A stretch of DNA of 13,590 nt from JAFAVN01 sp036378375. Its GTDB lineage: Bacteria > Verrucomicrobiota > Verrucomicrobiia > Chthoniobacterales > JAFAMB01. The stretch lies in contig DASUWQ010000084.1 of assembly GCA_036378375.1 (NCBI GenBank), positions 1 through 13,590 on the forward strand, in the 5' to 3' direction. Below, piece by piece: positions 13,244 to 13,590 of the stretch. The notes under the pieces were generated by a model that did not search any database, was not told the origin of the DNA, and saw only the letters and a list, made by a program, of their open reading frames with translations. Every line of letters starts with the position of its first letter. Position 1 is the first letter of the stretch. Both the position numbers and the translations under genes were made by a program.

Positions 13244-13590
13244 AGGAGTCAGGAGCCAGAATCCAGGATCTAGGAGGCGCTGGGTTCGAGCGCGGATCAG
13301 ATTGGAGGGGAGCCGCTTTAGCCCGCGACCTACGGATCTCGCGTCATTCCTTACGGCGCGTGTGCAACCTGAGAACGTGAAAGCAAGCGGCTCCCGGAAA
13401 CTACCCAGCGTGCACCACTACCCATCGATTCTGGTGGGTCTAAATGGAAACCGGAGGGTTTGATGGAGCTGGCACGCGTCGAGACATTCCCGGGAGCCGC
13501 CTGCTGCCTCGCCATTCAGACGTGCGGGACGCCAAAAGCAAATCGGCGCGAAAATCCGACTTGTACATACCGAAGCGGCTCCCCTCCAAT
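13244..13590. repeat. Inverted-repeat element with nested GGGAGCCGC palindromes, copy 2 (runs to window edge)
   Basis: This is the second copy of the element at 107-553. It begins with the same end word (AGGAGTCAGGAGCCAGAATC), 46 bp after the kamA stop. The outer arms 13301-13318 and 13573-13590 are a perfect 18-bp inverted pair. The inner arms 13387-13397 and 13490-13500 are a perfect 11-bp pair. Distances from outer-left to inner-left arm and between the inner arms agree with copy 1 within a few bases; the last interval is about 50 bp shorter. The right-hand terminal repeat would lie beyond the window. The rest of the 392-bp stretch after kamA contains no gene that I can support. Confidence 0.75.

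Overview
The window reads as chromosomal DNA of a Gram-negative, moderately GC-rich bacterium, most likely a soil Verrucomicrobiota (Chthoniobacterales-like). This assignment is an inference. It rests on the mix of housekeeping genes (priA, rpiB, HtrA-type proteases, DUF971, TMEM14) and on the very dense intergenic repeats: GTTCAC arrays, GGGACCTAT 9-mers, GACGAG tracts, GCTCCTACGGAGC palindromes and CACAAAGGCCGCAAAG words. No rRNA, tRNA, CRISPR array, transposase, integrase or phage gene is visible.

Layout. Bases 1-68 are the 5' end of rpiB (minus strand). A 447-bp inverted-repeat element follows (107-553), then a leaderless S1C serine protease with one PDZ domain (563-1582, minus). Between it and a YwnA-like Rrf2 regulator (1878-2291, minus) lie three strong hairpins and a 16-bp inverted repeat that enters the regulator's 3' end. 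A MITE-like element with 78-bp inverted arms (2359-2692) comes next. Then a minus-strand cluster is transcribed as SDR oxidoreductase (4636-5499), TMEM14 membrane protein (4324-4626) and a lipoprotein (2692-4275) whose core resembles GH75 chitosanases. A DUF971 protein (5675-5989, plus) diverges from this cluster. PriA (6216-8426, minus) diverges from a membrane-anchored lytic transglycosylase (8440-9129, plus), with only 13 bp between the two start codons. A SufR-like winged-helix regulator lacking most of the expected cysteines (9342-10007, minus), a two-PDZ periplasmic HtrA protease (10290-11717, minus) and a lysine 2,3-aminomutase (11999-13198, plus) follow. The window ends inside a second copy of the first inverted-repeat element (13244-13590).

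How the genes relate. PriA restarts replication forks. Several products belong to the envelope: the periplasmic HtrA protease, the lytic transglycosylase, the GH75-like surface lipoprotein and TMEM14. The gene set is otherwise ordinary, and I do not see a defence island or a biosynthetic cluster. The unusual content is the repeat landscape. At least seven repeat or palindrome families occupy almost every intergenic space. One GACGAG tract is translated as the Arg-rich start of the GH75-like lipoprotein, and both HtrA-type genes have long perfect hairpins in their leaders.
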